Positions 17,901 through 25,861 are shown, counted from the first letter of the stretch. The stretch is 64,000 nt of DNA from Marinigracilibium pacificum (GCF_012926615.1 NZ_JABBNU010000007.1:248001-312000); one strand, 5' to 3'. The notes: generated by a model not told the origin, from the letters alone. Numbers and translations are program-made.

Positions 17901-19069
17901 TAATCAAAATAATTGAAAAGACAGATACTGTTGATTTAATAGTTGAAGACAATGGGAAAGGCATACCTGAGGAAAATTTTGATAAAATATTCACCAGATT
18001 TTATTCAAGTGAAAAATCTATTGGTGGCACAGGTATAGGCCTTGCATTGGTCAATAATCTGGTTCGACTGCACCATGCTGATATCACTTTTAATAGTATA
18101 GAAAATGAATTGACCGAGTTTAAAATCTCTATAAAGAAAGGTAGGGAACATTTTAAAGATGAACAGATAATTGATGATTTTAAAAATAGTGAACAAATCG
18201 AAAAATATTTGGATGATGCATTGAGTTTAGAAGGAGATTTAACTAATGGTGAAGTCAATTATTCAGATATAAAAGATTTAGACAAAATTCTGGTTGTGGA
18301 AGACAACGCGGATGTAAGATCATTTATCAAGTCAACATTTTTAAAGAATTATGTTGTTTTGGAAGCATCGAATGGAGAAGAGGCATTAGAACTTGCTATT
18401 GATGAGGTTCCTGACTTGGTAATTAGTGATGTTATGATGCCTGTAATGGATGGAATCTCATTGTGTAAAAATTTAAAAACTAATACAAAAACTTCTCATA
18501 TCCCGGTCATTTTACTAACTGCAAGGACTTCGTTGATTTTTGAAACTGAAGGTTATGAAAGTGGTGCCGATGGTTATATTTCAAAGCCTTTTTCCAGTAA
18601 CCTTCTAAAAGTAAGAGTAAATAATTTAATTAGACAAAGAAAACAATTAAGGGAGATTTTCAATGAGAGAAGTGAACTTCAATTAGAACCAAGTATGTTT
18701 TCATTCACTTCTTCAGACGAAATATTTATTAAGTCAGCACTCGAAAGTATCGAAAGAAACATGTCAAATTCTGACTATTCTGTAGAAGATCTAGGCAAGG
18801 ATGTTGGATTGAGTAGAATGCAATTGTATAGAAAATTAAAATCCATGCTGGGTCTTTCCGGAAATGAATTTATCAGAAATATACGCCTAAAAAGAGCTGC
18901 CCAATTACTAAAAACCGGTCAATATACTGTTTCAGAAACAACTTATTTATGTGGTTTTTCAGACCTTCAATATTTTAGAAAGTGTTTTAAAAAGCAATTT
19001 AAAATTAACCCTTCAAGTTATAAAGATGAGGCATTTGATGATGTTGAGGAGGGAAATAATGGGTTGTAG
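14984..19069 (+). CDS. Hybrid two-component system sensor-regulator (HTCS)
   Basis: A 1361-residue one-protein signalling system that senses a glycan product in the periplasm and switches on its own locus. Order: signal peptide (1-21), many Reg_prop propeller repeats of the form ..IWIGT..GLN.Y.. (about 30-690), a Y_Y_Y domain (about 700-780) and one membrane span (about 788-808). Then come HisKA with phospho-acceptor His845 (NVSHEFRTPL), HATPase_c (DNGKGIPEENF; GGTGIGLALV), a receiver domain with Asp1149 (ISDVMMPVMDG) and an AraC-type HTH (about 1255-1352). All key residues are present. It starts 18 bases after the epimerase gene. The ligand is inferred to be a beta-manno-oligosaccharide. Confidence 0.95.
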   Translation: MRINYLIYFLSFFSSLGGLFGQTEIRFENMGMERGLSNMNTSCIIQDSLGYIWVGTDDGLNRFDGYEFTTFTYGSNEKENLNISNNRIFELIEGDSSNLWIGTYDGLNKYDRRLGRFFTYRPLSGQNNSDANIIYSLFISDNHTLWVGTGAGLYAFDTQKNNFIELPDSFGSLRNQIIHCIVKGPGGSLFIGAEQGIYTVKNNQIKLLNIELYSSREVISLLFDSGNKLWAGHFNSGISIIDLNDSTSNFIRKGQESYLPDNYVYDITQNKAGEIWVATDNGLARYKGKGVFEAFTSIEGDVYSLSSDIITSILIDDKERMWVSTRLGGICLYDPYRHQFNHIKKNGYKPESLSSDKITGFAETRNGDLIIGTDGGGINIFNEEDRTFRKITKEQNGIASNKTLSLKYDSKGNLWIGTWGNGLNKISPEGQISHYVHDDNDKHSLTDDNVYVIFEDSKNNIWIGTWGNGISKYDPENDSFINYTHNPDNPDSFAGSAINQIVEDYNGDLLIVTEFKGFDRFDPESGKFKHYKAGENKSISLNALNSVLVDSKNRIWIGTNGAGLNLYDRETDSFEVFTTKDGLPNNVIVGLLEDDKSNIWISTNRGICKFDPVLKTFQNFDVDDGLQGYQFMPRSALKLSDGRLVFGGNSGLNLFDPYNIKVDNNSTNIFLSGISLFHEPLKVGDEHGILENSLLYTKKITLDNDQNFFTIHFTGINFTSQNDIVYAYQMSNLNDDWVLLGKERVVSFTTLKPGDYTFRIKASINGVDWSENPAELSITILPPWWKTTWAYILFSTVFIMLLLGFRYLVVARTNYENNLKLVRLERENLENTNKAKLQFFTNVSHEFRTPLTLILGPIENLIEKTTDKYTKQQLNIVKGNASRLLNLINQLLDFRKAESGNLKIRVAEGNFVNFVKEIKLSFDSRAEELGISFNIFYSSNIINLFFDRDQFEKILYNLLSNSFKNTPKGGEVVIKIIEKTDTVDLIVEDNGKGIPEENFDKIFTRFYSSEKSIGGTGIGLALVNNLVRLHHADITFNSIENELTEFKISIKKGREHFKDEQIIDDFKNSEQIEKYLDDALSLEGDLTNGEVNYSDIKDLDKILVVEDNADVRSFIKSTFLKNYVVLEASNGEEALELAIDEVPDLVISDVMMPVMDGISLCKNLKTNTKTSHIPVILLTARTSLIFETEGYESGADGYISKPFSSNLLKVRVNNLIRQRKQLREIFNERSELQLEPSMFSFTSSDEIFIKSALESIERNMSNSDYSVEDLGKDVGLSRMQLYRKLKSMLGLSGNEFIRNIRLKRAAQLLKTGQYTVSETTYLCGFSDLQYFRKCFKKQFKINPSSYKDEAFDDVEEGNNGL

Positions 19070-19095
19070 TTCCCTATTCCTGGATAATACTTTTG
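19066..19095 (+). promoter_or_regulatory. Promoter candidate for the second GH5 gene
   Basis: TACTTTTG at 19088-19095 is a perfect TAnnTTTG box. A TTG at 19064-19066 lies 21 bases upstream. It sits between the HTCS stop and the GH5 start at 19120, suggesting that the last two genes can be transcribed separately. Confidence 0.45.
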
Positions 19096-19119
19096 TTCAT
19101 TATGAATATATAATAGTAA

Positions 19120-20403
19120 ATGAAATTTAGTCTTTTTTTCTTTTTCATTTTGTTATCTGTACCAGCTTATTCTCAGGGTGGTGACTTTGTAAGAATTGAG
19201 TCTGGTCATTTTTATAAAGGGGATATGATGTATAAGTTCATTGGTGCAAACTATTGGTATGGAATGTATTTAGGAATGGATTCGACACCAGGTGACAGGA
19301 ATAGACTTATACGAGAGTTGGATTACTTGAAGTCATTGGGAATCAAAAATCTGCGAATATTGGGGTCGTCAGAGGGGAGTGGAAAGTATCAAATATCTCC
19401 ACCATTACTAGTTTCAGAAGAGGAGTATAATGAAAATGTATTCAAGGGGTTGGATTTCTTTTTAAATGAGTTGAGAAAACGTGATATGACTGCCGTGGTG
19501 GTTTTAAATAATTTTTGGATGTGGAGTGGCGGCATGCCTCAATATGTATCATGGGTGGAAGGTTCTGAAATCCCTATGCCTGATATAGAGAATGGAGGTA
19601 ATTGGGATAACTTCATAAACTATTCACTATCATTTTATGAAAACAATAAAGCTCAAAGGCTTTTTAAAGAACATTTAAAAATGATGGTCAATCGTGTAAA
19701 TACTTTTAATAATCTGAAGTATAGAGATGATCCTACCATACTTTCGTGGCAGCTTGCAAATGAACCAAGAGGGTATGATAAACAAAAAAAGTATCAAAAA
19801 TGGATTAAGAAAACCTCCGGTTTTTTGAAACGAATTGATAATAATCACATGGTTTCACTTGGTGCTGAAGGAGATGGGGGATATGAAAGAGATGGAATTG
19901 ATTTATATAGAGATAATAGATATGATGCAATAGATTACGCTACAATTCATCTCTGGATTCAAAATTGGGGGTGGTTTAACCCAGAAAATCCGGAGACATT
20001 TAATGAAGCATTATTAAGGTCTAATAAATATTTTGAAAAACAACTTCATAAGGCAATTAAGCTTAAAAAACCGGTGGTAATTGAGGAGTTTGGGGTTAGT
20101 AGAGACCATGGAGATTTTTCAATTAATTCGACCACTAAGTTTAGAGATCAATTTTATAAATATGTATTTGATTTTGCAATCCAAAATATAAATGAAAATG
20201 GTCCGATTCAGGGGTGCAATTTTTGGTCTTGGGGAGGCGAAGGTAAACCATCTGAACCTGGTGGAATGTGGAATATTAATAGTGAATTGATAGGTGACCC
20301 ACCTCATGAGAGACAGGGATGGTATTCTGTGTATAACCATGATTCCACAACTATCAATTTAATAAAAGAGTCAGCATATAAATTAAATGGAATTTTGAAA
20401 TGA
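19120..20403 (+). CDS. GH5 (GH5_7-like) endo-beta-1,4-mannanase
   Basis: A 427-residue secreted endo-mannanase. The signal peptide is residues 1-18 (PAYSQ cleavage). The TIM barrel starts with FIGANYWYGMYLG (40-52), typical of GH5_7 mannanases. The acid/base is Glu215 in LANEPRG and the nucleophile is Glu323 in VIEEFGVSRD. Further family marks are HLWIQNWGWF (277-286) and GCNFWSWGGEG. It has no T9SS tail or binding module, so it is probably periplasmic or released. It belongs to the mannan locus but lies after the regulator with its own promoter candidate. Its stop overlaps the next start (ATGA). Confidence 0.92.
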   Translation: MKFSLFFFFILLSVPAYSQGGDFVRIESGHFYKGDMMYKFIGANYWYGMYLGMDSTPGDRNRLIRELDYLKSLGIKNLRILGSSEGSGKYQISPPLLVSEEEYNENVFKGLDFFLNELRKRDMTAVVVLNNFWMWSGGMPQYVSWVEGSEIPMPDIENGGNWDNFINYSLSFYENNKAQRLFKEHLKMMVNRVNTFNNLKYRDDPTILSWQLANEPRGYDKQKKYQKWIKKTSGFLKRIDNNHMVSLGAEGDGGYERDGIDLYRDNRYDAIDYATIHLWIQNWGWFNPENPETFNEALLRSNKYFEKQLHKAIKLKKPVVIEEFGVSRDHGDFSINSTTKFRDQFYKYVFDFAIQNINENGPIQGCNFWSWGGEGKPSEPGGMWNINSELIGDPPHERQGWYSVYNHDSTTINLIKESAYKLNGILK

Positions 20404-20894
20404 AAAGCAATTTAAAACTAGGTATTATAATACTATTTGGTGTTGCAATTCTTTATCAAGTATATATATTCTTTCTTACTGAGAAAATTAATAGACCATC
20501 AATACCTGATATTTCATTGATTCTTCTTAATAATACTAAAACCTCTGTTTCTCAGATTGGAGAAGGCAAACAAACTGTTGTATTTCTTGTAAACTCAAAT
20601 TGTGACTATTGTAAAAGAGAAATAGGTCAAGTTAGAAGCAACTTAGATAAACTAGTGGATACTGAGATAGTATTTGTTTTGTTCGAAAACCTTAATAAAA
20701 TAAAAGAATTTAAAGAATCTTTCCTGCCTGAAGAGAGAGCATTTATAACTTTTGCTCAGGCTAAAAGAGAAAACGTAGATCCATTTTTAGAAAATGAATT
20801 GGTTTATCCCTATATGTTATGGTATGATGAAAATGGTATGCAAAAAGTACAGCATAGAGGGTTGTATCCGATTAGTAAAATTATAGATCTATAG
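20400..20894 (+). CDS. Membrane-anchored thioredoxin-like protein
   Basis: A 164-residue protein with an N-terminal membrane anchor (about 7-27) and a thioredoxin-like fold facing the periplasm. The redox motif is Cys-Asp-Tyr-Cys (residues about 69-72) in VNSNCDYCKREIGQ. This resembles TlpA/AhpC-type disulphide reductases, but the expected cis-Pro loop is only loosely kept (VYPYMLW). It overlaps the mannanase gene by four bases, so it is co-expressed with it. It may help exported mannan-locus proteins such as the Cys-rich lipoprotein, but that is speculation. The fold assignment is fairly sure; the partner is unknown. Confidence 0.65.
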   Translation: MKSNLKLGIIILFGVAILYQVYIFFLTEKINRPSIPDISLILLNNTKTSVSQIGEGKQTVVFLVNSNCDYCKREIGQVRSNLDKLVDTEIVFVLFENLNKIKEFKESFLPEERAFITFAQAKRENVDPFLENELVYPYMLWYDENGMQKVQHRGLYPISKIIDL

Positions 20895-21025
20895 CATAAT
20901 TCGAATCAATTTTGTGTCATCTAAATTTCATGAATTTTAAGCCCAAAATAGTCACAATTGTACTCTAGTTAAATATCGTTGTCCCTTATTTAGAAGAATA
21001 AATAATAGATTAACTGGTATATTGA

Positions 21026-21952
21026 TTATTCCCAGCTCATATTTAATGCTGAAGCAGTTAATGGGCCAATTATTCCATCATCTGAGTCTTTACCAAAATT
21101 TGCTTCCTGAAATTCCAATACAGACCTGAGTGTTCTCGAACCAAAATCTCCATCTATTTTTCCTTCATAAAAATTCTTCGCTTTCAAAGCTTTTTGAGCT
21201 TCTGATACAAGATTACCTGTAGACCCATATCTTAATCTTGACGACATCTTTTTATTTCCTGAAGCAGAAACTCTTTTTGCATCCCAGCCTGTTAAAAGCA
21301 TATAATTAAATGAATCCTGATCAATATTGTATGCATTCTCTCTAAAATACTTCCAAGGCCCTGTCTCTGGTAGTGGTTTTAAATTGCTGTCATGTCTGCT
21401 TTGACATTTTGGGTAACCAACAATAACCTGGCATCCAGCACTTGCATATTTACTATCTCTGGAGCTCATACACCAGGCTGCATGTAGATTATCATAGGGT
21501 CTGGTATATTCTACTCTGTCATCGTTATCGTAATCTAGGTCATCCATAGTTCTTCTTACAGGTAGCTTGTTGTCCTGTCTGAATGCTTCATGTCCGGTGG
21601 GTTTACCTGCTTTATGCCATCCTTTTCGATAATCATGATAAAACCCGGTTAATAACATGTTTGTTCCAAAGCCTCCTTTGTTAACTGACACCTTTATATG
21701 ATTTAGATGAGGAACTGTACTGCCGGGAAATAAAGCAATGCCTTTGTCCGGATGATATTGCCCAATGATACAGTTAGGATGAATATTATCTGTATTACTA
21801 ATTTCAATTTCATGCTCATCTTTAAACTCCATTGATTCATCAAATACAGGAAGACATCCTCTTAGTCCGAAGAACATCATTTTTCTTTCATCAATGTTAA
21901 AGTGATTAATTTTAGCAAGCTTCTCAAGATGGGCAACTTTGAAATTAAACAT
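21026..21952 (-). CDS. Peptidoglycan-binding protein with an L,D-transpeptidase-like active-site pattern
   Basis: A 308-residue protein. The last 65 residues or so form a PG_binding_1 domain (LVSEAQKALKAKNFYEGKIDGDFG and DGIIGPLTASAL). The first 240 residues are not a family I can name. They hold His157, and Ser171-Ala-Gly-Cys174 17 residues later, spaced like the HxGT...SHGC active site of YkuD-type L,D-transpeptidases, but with Ala for the His of SHGC. No signal peptide is visible (MFNFKVAHLEKLAKINHF), odd for a wall enzyme. It is transcribed alone, with a palindrome 35 bases upstream. It could be a lysozyme-like or tail-lysin-like protein. Confidence 0.5.
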   Translation of the reverse strand: MFNFKVAHLEKLAKINHFNIDERKMMFFGLRGCLPVFDESMEFKDEHEIEISNTDNIHPNCIIGQYHPDKGIALFPGSTVPHLNHIKVSVNKGGFGTNMLLTGFYHDYRKGWHKAGKPTGHEAFRQDNKLPVRRTMDDLDYDNDDRVEYTRPYDNLHAAWCMSSRDSKYASAGCQVIVGYPKCQSRHDSNLKPLPETGPWKYFRENAYNIDQDSFNYMLLTGWDAKRVSASGNKKMSSRLRYGSTGNLVSEAQKALKAKNFYEGKIDGDFGSRTLRSVLEFQEANFGKDSDDGIIGPLTASALNMSWE

Positions 21953-21986
21953 ATCATTTTTGTTTAGGGTATCATTTAGTTAAATG

Positions 21987-22000
21987 GCCTATTAATAGGC
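21987..22000. promoter_or_regulatory. 14-bp perfect palindrome upstream of the peptidoglycan-binding gene
   Basis: GCCTATTAATAGGC is self-complementary over its full length, with no loop and no T run, so it looks like a dimeric operator and not a terminator. It lies 35 bases upstream of the minus-strand start at 21952, within promoter distance. No regulator is identified. Nothing else clear is seen in the 270 bases between the two divergent genes. Confidence 0.35.
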
Positions 22001-22221
22001 AGATTATAATAGATTAATTTCAAAAAATATTTAGCACTAATAAATACCTAACCTTGGGTATTTTGTATTCGAAATAGCAGTTTTTAATATAATTATTTCA
22101 AATAAAAATATGGTTATGTCGTGATGTTGACGTTTTTTATTTTGTGTTATGTGTTGTTAGTCAAACAATTAAATACTAAATTAAGTTAATACCGTAAATA
22201 GTTATTAAATACCTTACTACC

Positions 22222-22821
22222 ATGAATAAAAACTTCATCAACCGACTACCAATATTTGTACTATCACTTACCATCTTAATGGGATGTTCAAATTATAATG
22301 AGTATATCATCGATTCAGATTATTCTTATAAAGGATTTTTTAAAAATTACAGGACATTTGCTTTTGTGGAAATGTATTCTGATGATCCTGTCGATTCAAC
22401 TTTAGAGAATATGATTAAGGATGAAATATTTTATAGAATGAATGTAAGAGGATATAATTACAAAGAAAAAAATCCTAATATTCTGGTTTTCTATAAATTA
22501 TATGAAGAAGATTTCAAATATACTGGTTATAATCAACCAGAGTTAGAATACTTTGTTAAGTATCAGCCTGATGAGGAAGAAGAAATTGATGAGGATGATA
22601 ATAGATATGATCCTGTGAAAATCCCATTAGTAAAAGGAACAATGCTTATACAGTTAATGGACAGGAAAAAAGGCGCTACTATTTGGCAAGGATATGCCAG
22701 TGGCCTATATGCGGGAACGTATACTGATAATCAAAAAATTGTAAAGAATGCTGTAAGATCTATTTTTGATCGATACAGACTCTTTGTAGAGGAGCAACAA
22801 AGAGCTTCTGGGACATATTAA
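22222..22821 (+). CDS. DUF4136 lipoprotein
   Basis: A 199-residue envelope lipoprotein (lipid Cys22 in LTILMGCSN). The body matches the DUF4136 pattern: a YKTFAF-like strand near the start (NYRTFAFVEMYSDDPVDSTLENMIKDEI) and a C-terminal GATIWQGYASG strand followed by a helix (IVKNAVRSIFDRY). An acidic insert (PDEEEEIDEDDNRYD) is specific to this copy. Function is unknown in the family. The gene stands alone between two intergenic gaps and is followed by a strong inverted repeat. Confidence 0.75.
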   Translation: MNKNFINRLPIFVLSLTILMGCSNYNEYIIDSDYSYKGFFKNYRTFAFVEMYSDDPVDSTLENMIKDEIFYRMNVRGYNYKEKNPNILVFYKLYEEDFKYTGYNQPELEYFVKYQPDEEEEIDEDDNRYDPVKIPLVKGTMLIQLMDRKKGATIWQGYASGLYAGTYTDNQKIVKNAVRSIFDRYRLFVEEQQRASGTY

Positions 22822-22856
22822 TGTCTAATTTGAGGATTTTTATTACTCATTTAAAG

Positions 22857-22900
22857 AAAAATACGATTGATTTTATATATTTGAACTCAATCGTATTTTT
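22857..22900 (+). terminator. Inverted repeat acting as terminator and possibly as promoter element
   Basis: A perfect 14-base stem (AAAAATACGATTGA, 22857-22870; complement at 22887-22900) with a 16-base loop. On the plus strand the second arm ends in a T run, so it can terminate the DUF4136 message. The loop holds TATATTTG (22876-22883), a perfect TAnnTTTG box, and the barrel gene starts at 22903. The two functions may overlap; no good -33 box was seen. Confidence 0.55.
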
Positions 22901-22902
22901 TT

Positions 22903-23694
22903 ATGGAAAGGAATTTTTGTTTAACTTTTTTACTTGCTGTAATTTCTGTTTTTAATTCATTTTCACAGTTATACATGGGGGCGGAAGCCGGATTTAGTCA
23001 TGGATATACTCGGATTGGAAGTAAAACAGAAAGAGAATTGTCTGATTTTGGTTTTAAACCAGGATTTTCTGCAGGACTTGGGGTTCATTATGATATCTCA
23101 GATCATTTCGCTATTTCAAGTGGGGCTTTATTCACAATTGAGGGTAAAGATCAAACTCAAAATGAACTGAAATATAAAAACAAAGCTAGCTATAGGTATC
23201 TTGATTTCCCTTTAAATTTAAGAGTCTTATTGCCCGCTGGAAATGGAAATTTTTATTTAAGTGTTGGCCCCTCTATGAACTTGTTTTTAGGAGGCAATGG
23301 AACAATTACTCCACAGGTTGGAAGTCCATTAACATTTGAAGAATTAAGTTACAATTTTGAAGAGGGTCCTGTTGACGGTAATCGTTCAACCTTTAATCCA
23401 ACCGATATGAATAAGGTAGGATGGAGTATGAATTTTGGTTTTGGTTACTTTTATAGGCTTGAACAAGGTTATCTAATAGGTTTTGAGGCTCAGTATAGAC
23501 AGGGGCATTCAAATATTGGTAGGTACGATGAAATATTTGTAGATCCATATGGTGAGTTCATAAATGTCAAGCATGACATCGAAAGCTCACCGCAATCTTT
23601 ATATTTTGGAGTATCTCTTCTAAAGCAAGTGAAATTCTTTAAAATATCTAGGAAAAGTCACAGTAGAAGATCAAAAGGACCAAATAAGAGGTGA
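22903..23694 (+). CDS. PorT-family outer-membrane beta-barrel protein
   Basis: A 263-residue protein with a signal peptide (1-21, ending FSQ) and an eight-stranded OMP_b-brl_2-type barrel. Typical pieces are MGAEAGFSHGYTRIG, GFSAGLGVHYDISDHFAISSGALFT, YRYLDFPLNLRVLLPAG and LYFGVSLLKQVKFF. The final residues are a basic tail (ISRKSHSRRSKGPNKR) beyond the last strand, which is unusual because the barrel normally ends in an aromatic residue. Function is unknown; such barrels are common in Bacteroidota. It starts only a few bases after an inverted repeat. It converges on the rhodanese gene with a shared terminator. Confidence 0.8.
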   Translation: MERNFCLTFLLAVISVFNSFSQLYMGAEAGFSHGYTRIGSKTERELSDFGFKPGFSAGLGVHYDISDHFAISSGALFTIEGKDQTQNELKYKNKASYRYLDFPLNLRVLLPAGNGNFYLSVGPSMNLFLGGNGTITPQVGSPLTFEELSYNFEEGPVDGNRSTFNPTDMNKVGWSMNFGFGYFYRLEQGYLIGFEAQYRQGHSNIGRYDEIFVDPYGEFINVKHDIESSPQSLYFGVSLLKQVKFFKISRKSHSRRSKGPNKR

Positions 23695-23716
23695 TTTAGA
23701 AAAAGGTATAATAAAA

Positions 23717-23761
23717 TTAAAAGAGCTGACAATGTTTTTAACTAATTGTCAGCTCTTTTAA
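23717..23761. terminator. Bidirectional terminator between the barrel and rhodanese genes
   Basis: A perfect 17-base stem (23717-23733 with 23745-23761) around an 11-base loop, with A/T runs on both sides, works on both strands. It overlaps the last codons of the minus-strand rhodanese gene, which ends at 23738. Confidence 0.85.
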
Positions 23762-24055
23762 TTCGTTTAATGCTGTAATTCCTCCTGATAGGTTCTTTAC
23801 CGATTTGAAGCCATTTGCTCTTAAGATTTTCATGGCAATCAGTCCTCTTTTACCGGTTTTACAACAAACTACAATATCATTGTTTTTGTATTGATCAACC
23901 TGAGATAAAATATTAGGCAGCTCATATACGCTAATGTTCAAATCTCCAAAAGGAAGTTCTTCATGTTCCCACTTTTCTCTTACATCAAAAGTTATTAATT
24001 GAGAATTATTTTCAACTAAATCCAAATACTCACGGGGTGAAAGGTGGTTGTTCAT
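23738..24055 (-). CDS. Rhodanese-like single-domain protein
   Basis: A 105-residue cytosolic rhodanese domain that would carry sulfur as a persulfide. The active loop is CKTGKRG with Cys65, preceded by a second Cys64. The amino-terminal part has the usual FDVREKWEHEELPFGDLNIS. The length is that of a single-domain PspE/GlpE-type protein. Its start overlaps the stop of the T9SS cargo gene upstream (ATGA), and its last codons lie in the terminator hairpin. It is the last gene of a minus-strand run. The sulfur acceptor is unknown. Confidence 0.88.
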   Translation of the reverse strand: MNNHLSPREYLDLVENNSQLITFDVREKWEHEELPFGDLNISVYELPNILSQVDQYKNNDIVVCCKTGKRGLIAMKILRANGFKSVKNLSGGITALNELKELTIS

Positions 24056-25860
24056 TGAATTATAAATTTAAGTTTTATTGGGTTGTTGTTGTTATCAAAT
24101 CCCTGAAAAATATAAATACCTTCAGTAGCGTTTTGCAAAATTATTTCATTTCCCTTTTTATATTCATCATTTCCACTAATAAACTGTCCGTTGATGTTAT
24201 ATATAGACCAATTATAAACATTTTCAGTTAGTTTGATAGAGCCTTTTGATGGAATTGGGTAAATACTAACCTCATTTTTTAGCTTGTCATTAATTCCGGT
24301 TATTATATCTATTTTTCCAAATACAGGTCTTATCATTATGCTACCTGTTATATTAGAATTTTTTATCCAGAACCCATCAATATTATAAAATAGCTTATCA
24401 CCAGAATCTATATCTTTATCTAGCCCAACAGGAATACCTGCATCAATAAATTTCTGAAAACCTATATATACAGTATCTTCAATTAATATAGGATCAATCT
24501 TATATCTTGCTGGAGAACCATCAATAGGAAGTCTAACAGCGTCAGATCGGCTGTTTTTATTGTTACCTAGATCTTTTGAGATGTAAGGAACAACCAACTG
24601 CCCTGGTCGTCCCAGAAAGTAAATATCAATTGCAGTAAGTGTGTCTGGTTGATCTATAACATATTGGATTGCAACCTGTGATCCACTTCCAATAGTTTCA
24701 GCTCCATTTTCCGGGCTGTGATCATCATAAGCGTAGTAATCAATGAAAGGGTAAATAATGCTTGTTGTATCATTAATTCTATAATCCAAAGATCCCTCTA
24801 CAAAAAAATCATCAGGTTGAGAATAGAAAAAACCTTCAAGAAAAAGACTGTCACCTTCGTAAGCAGATATATAATCAGTGATTTTTGATGCTGGTTTTGC
24901 TTGAACTGAATAATATAGCTTCTGACCTAATTGAGAAAATAATGTGTCTTTTACTATTTGTTGTTGTAGAGTTTCAATTAAACTTCCGGATTTTGCATCA
25001 AGGATATTCATTCCATATTCGACAACCCTGATTGATGATGATAGATTTTTCCCAAAGACCCCATTAGGAGCACTATTTGAGGGTAAATCTTTTTTTATGT
25101 GATCTAAGGGATAAGAGAAATATCCTTCAAATAAATTTTTAGGCGTACTCACTAATGTTCTGTCAGGATAATCTCCTTCCATTCCATCCTGACTACTCAT
25201 AAGGGTTACATAATCAATATTCCACACATCATAAGGTCCGGAAAGATTCCCGTAATTTATGAATCTAAACATGAATTTTTCATGGAATAAAGAATCCGGA
25301 ATTTTGACTGAGGCATATATAAATGTATCAATTTCATTAATATCCGCTCCTGAAAAACCCAGAACATTATGCCAAATCATATTTTGAGATAACATTTGAA
25401 CGATAAGTGAGTCTTCGTTATCTGGAATTTCACCTAGTCCTTTTTTCTGGAAATAAAAACCTAAATAAGTAGAGTCTCTTTGATTTAAAGGGACAATACT
25501 TAGATCTATAATATTCGATGTTATTACATCTGCATAGCCATCAATGTTTGCATTTGAATATGCTATTCCTCCGGCCTTAGTGCCGTCTAGTCTAACAGCT
25601 CCAAGAGAAGGAATATTTGACCCTGCATTTTTGTCAAGATTTACATTTTCATAGTTATACCATAATTCTTTTTTAAATCCTTCTTTATGATCAGAGAAAT
25701 CATCAAAGAAGGGTATTGTAGTGACCAATGTGTCATTGTTAATTCTGCTTGATCTATTAGTTTCATAATCAGCATAATAGTCAATAGGTTTTTCTATTAT
25801 CTGAGCTTTTACAGAATATCCACAAAAAAGAATTAATATGGTTAATGCTTTCAATTTCAT
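24052..25860 (-). CDS. T9SS-exported protein of unknown function
   Basis: I placed the start at 25860, which gives a clean signal peptide (MKLKALTILILFCGYSVKAQ); an upstream ATG at 25884 would lie inside the PASTA gene. The 602-residue product has the pattern TIPFFDDFSD near the start and VWNIDYVTL in a jelly-roll-like middle region. It ends in a T9SS type A sorting domain of about 75 residues (VSIYPIPSKGSIKL, then ISGNDEYKKG, then GIYIFQGF). The export route is thus clear, the activity is not. It follows the PASTA gene by one base and overlaps the rhodanese start. Confidence 0.8.
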   Translation of the reverse strand: MKLKALTILILFCGYSVKAQIIEKPIDYYADYETNRSSRINNDTLVTTIPFFDDFSDHKEGFKKELWYNYENVNLDKNAGSNIPSLGAVRLDGTKAGGIAYSNANIDGYADVITSNIIDLSIVPLNQRDSTYLGFYFQKKGLGEIPDNEDSLIVQMLSQNMIWHNVLGFSGADINEIDTFIYASVKIPDSLFHEKFMFRFINYGNLSGPYDVWNIDYVTLMSSQDGMEGDYPDRTLVSTPKNLFEGYFSYPLDHIKKDLPSNSAPNGVFGKNLSSSIRVVEYGMNILDAKSGSLIETLQQQIVKDTLFSQLGQKLYYSVQAKPASKITDYISAYEGDSLFLEGFFYSQPDDFFVEGSLDYRINDTTSIIYPFIDYYAYDDHSPENGAETIGSGSQVAIQYVIDQPDTLTAIDIYFLGRPGQLVVPYISKDLGNNKNSRSDAVRLPIDGSPARYKIDPILIEDTVYIGFQKFIDAGIPVGLDKDIDSGDKLFYNIDGFWIKNSNITGSIMIRPVFGKIDIITGINDKLKNEVSIYPIPSKGSIKLTENVYNWSIYNINGQFISGNDEYKKGNEIILQNATEGIYIFQGFDNNNNPIKLKFIIQ

Positions 25861-25861
25861 A

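Noticed and set aside
24037-24231. Plus-strand hydrophobic frame at the rhodanese/T9SS gene junction
   Set aside because: It overlaps two good minus-strand genes that are themselves coupled by ATGA; hydrophobicity comes from the reverse of Asn/Lys-rich codons.
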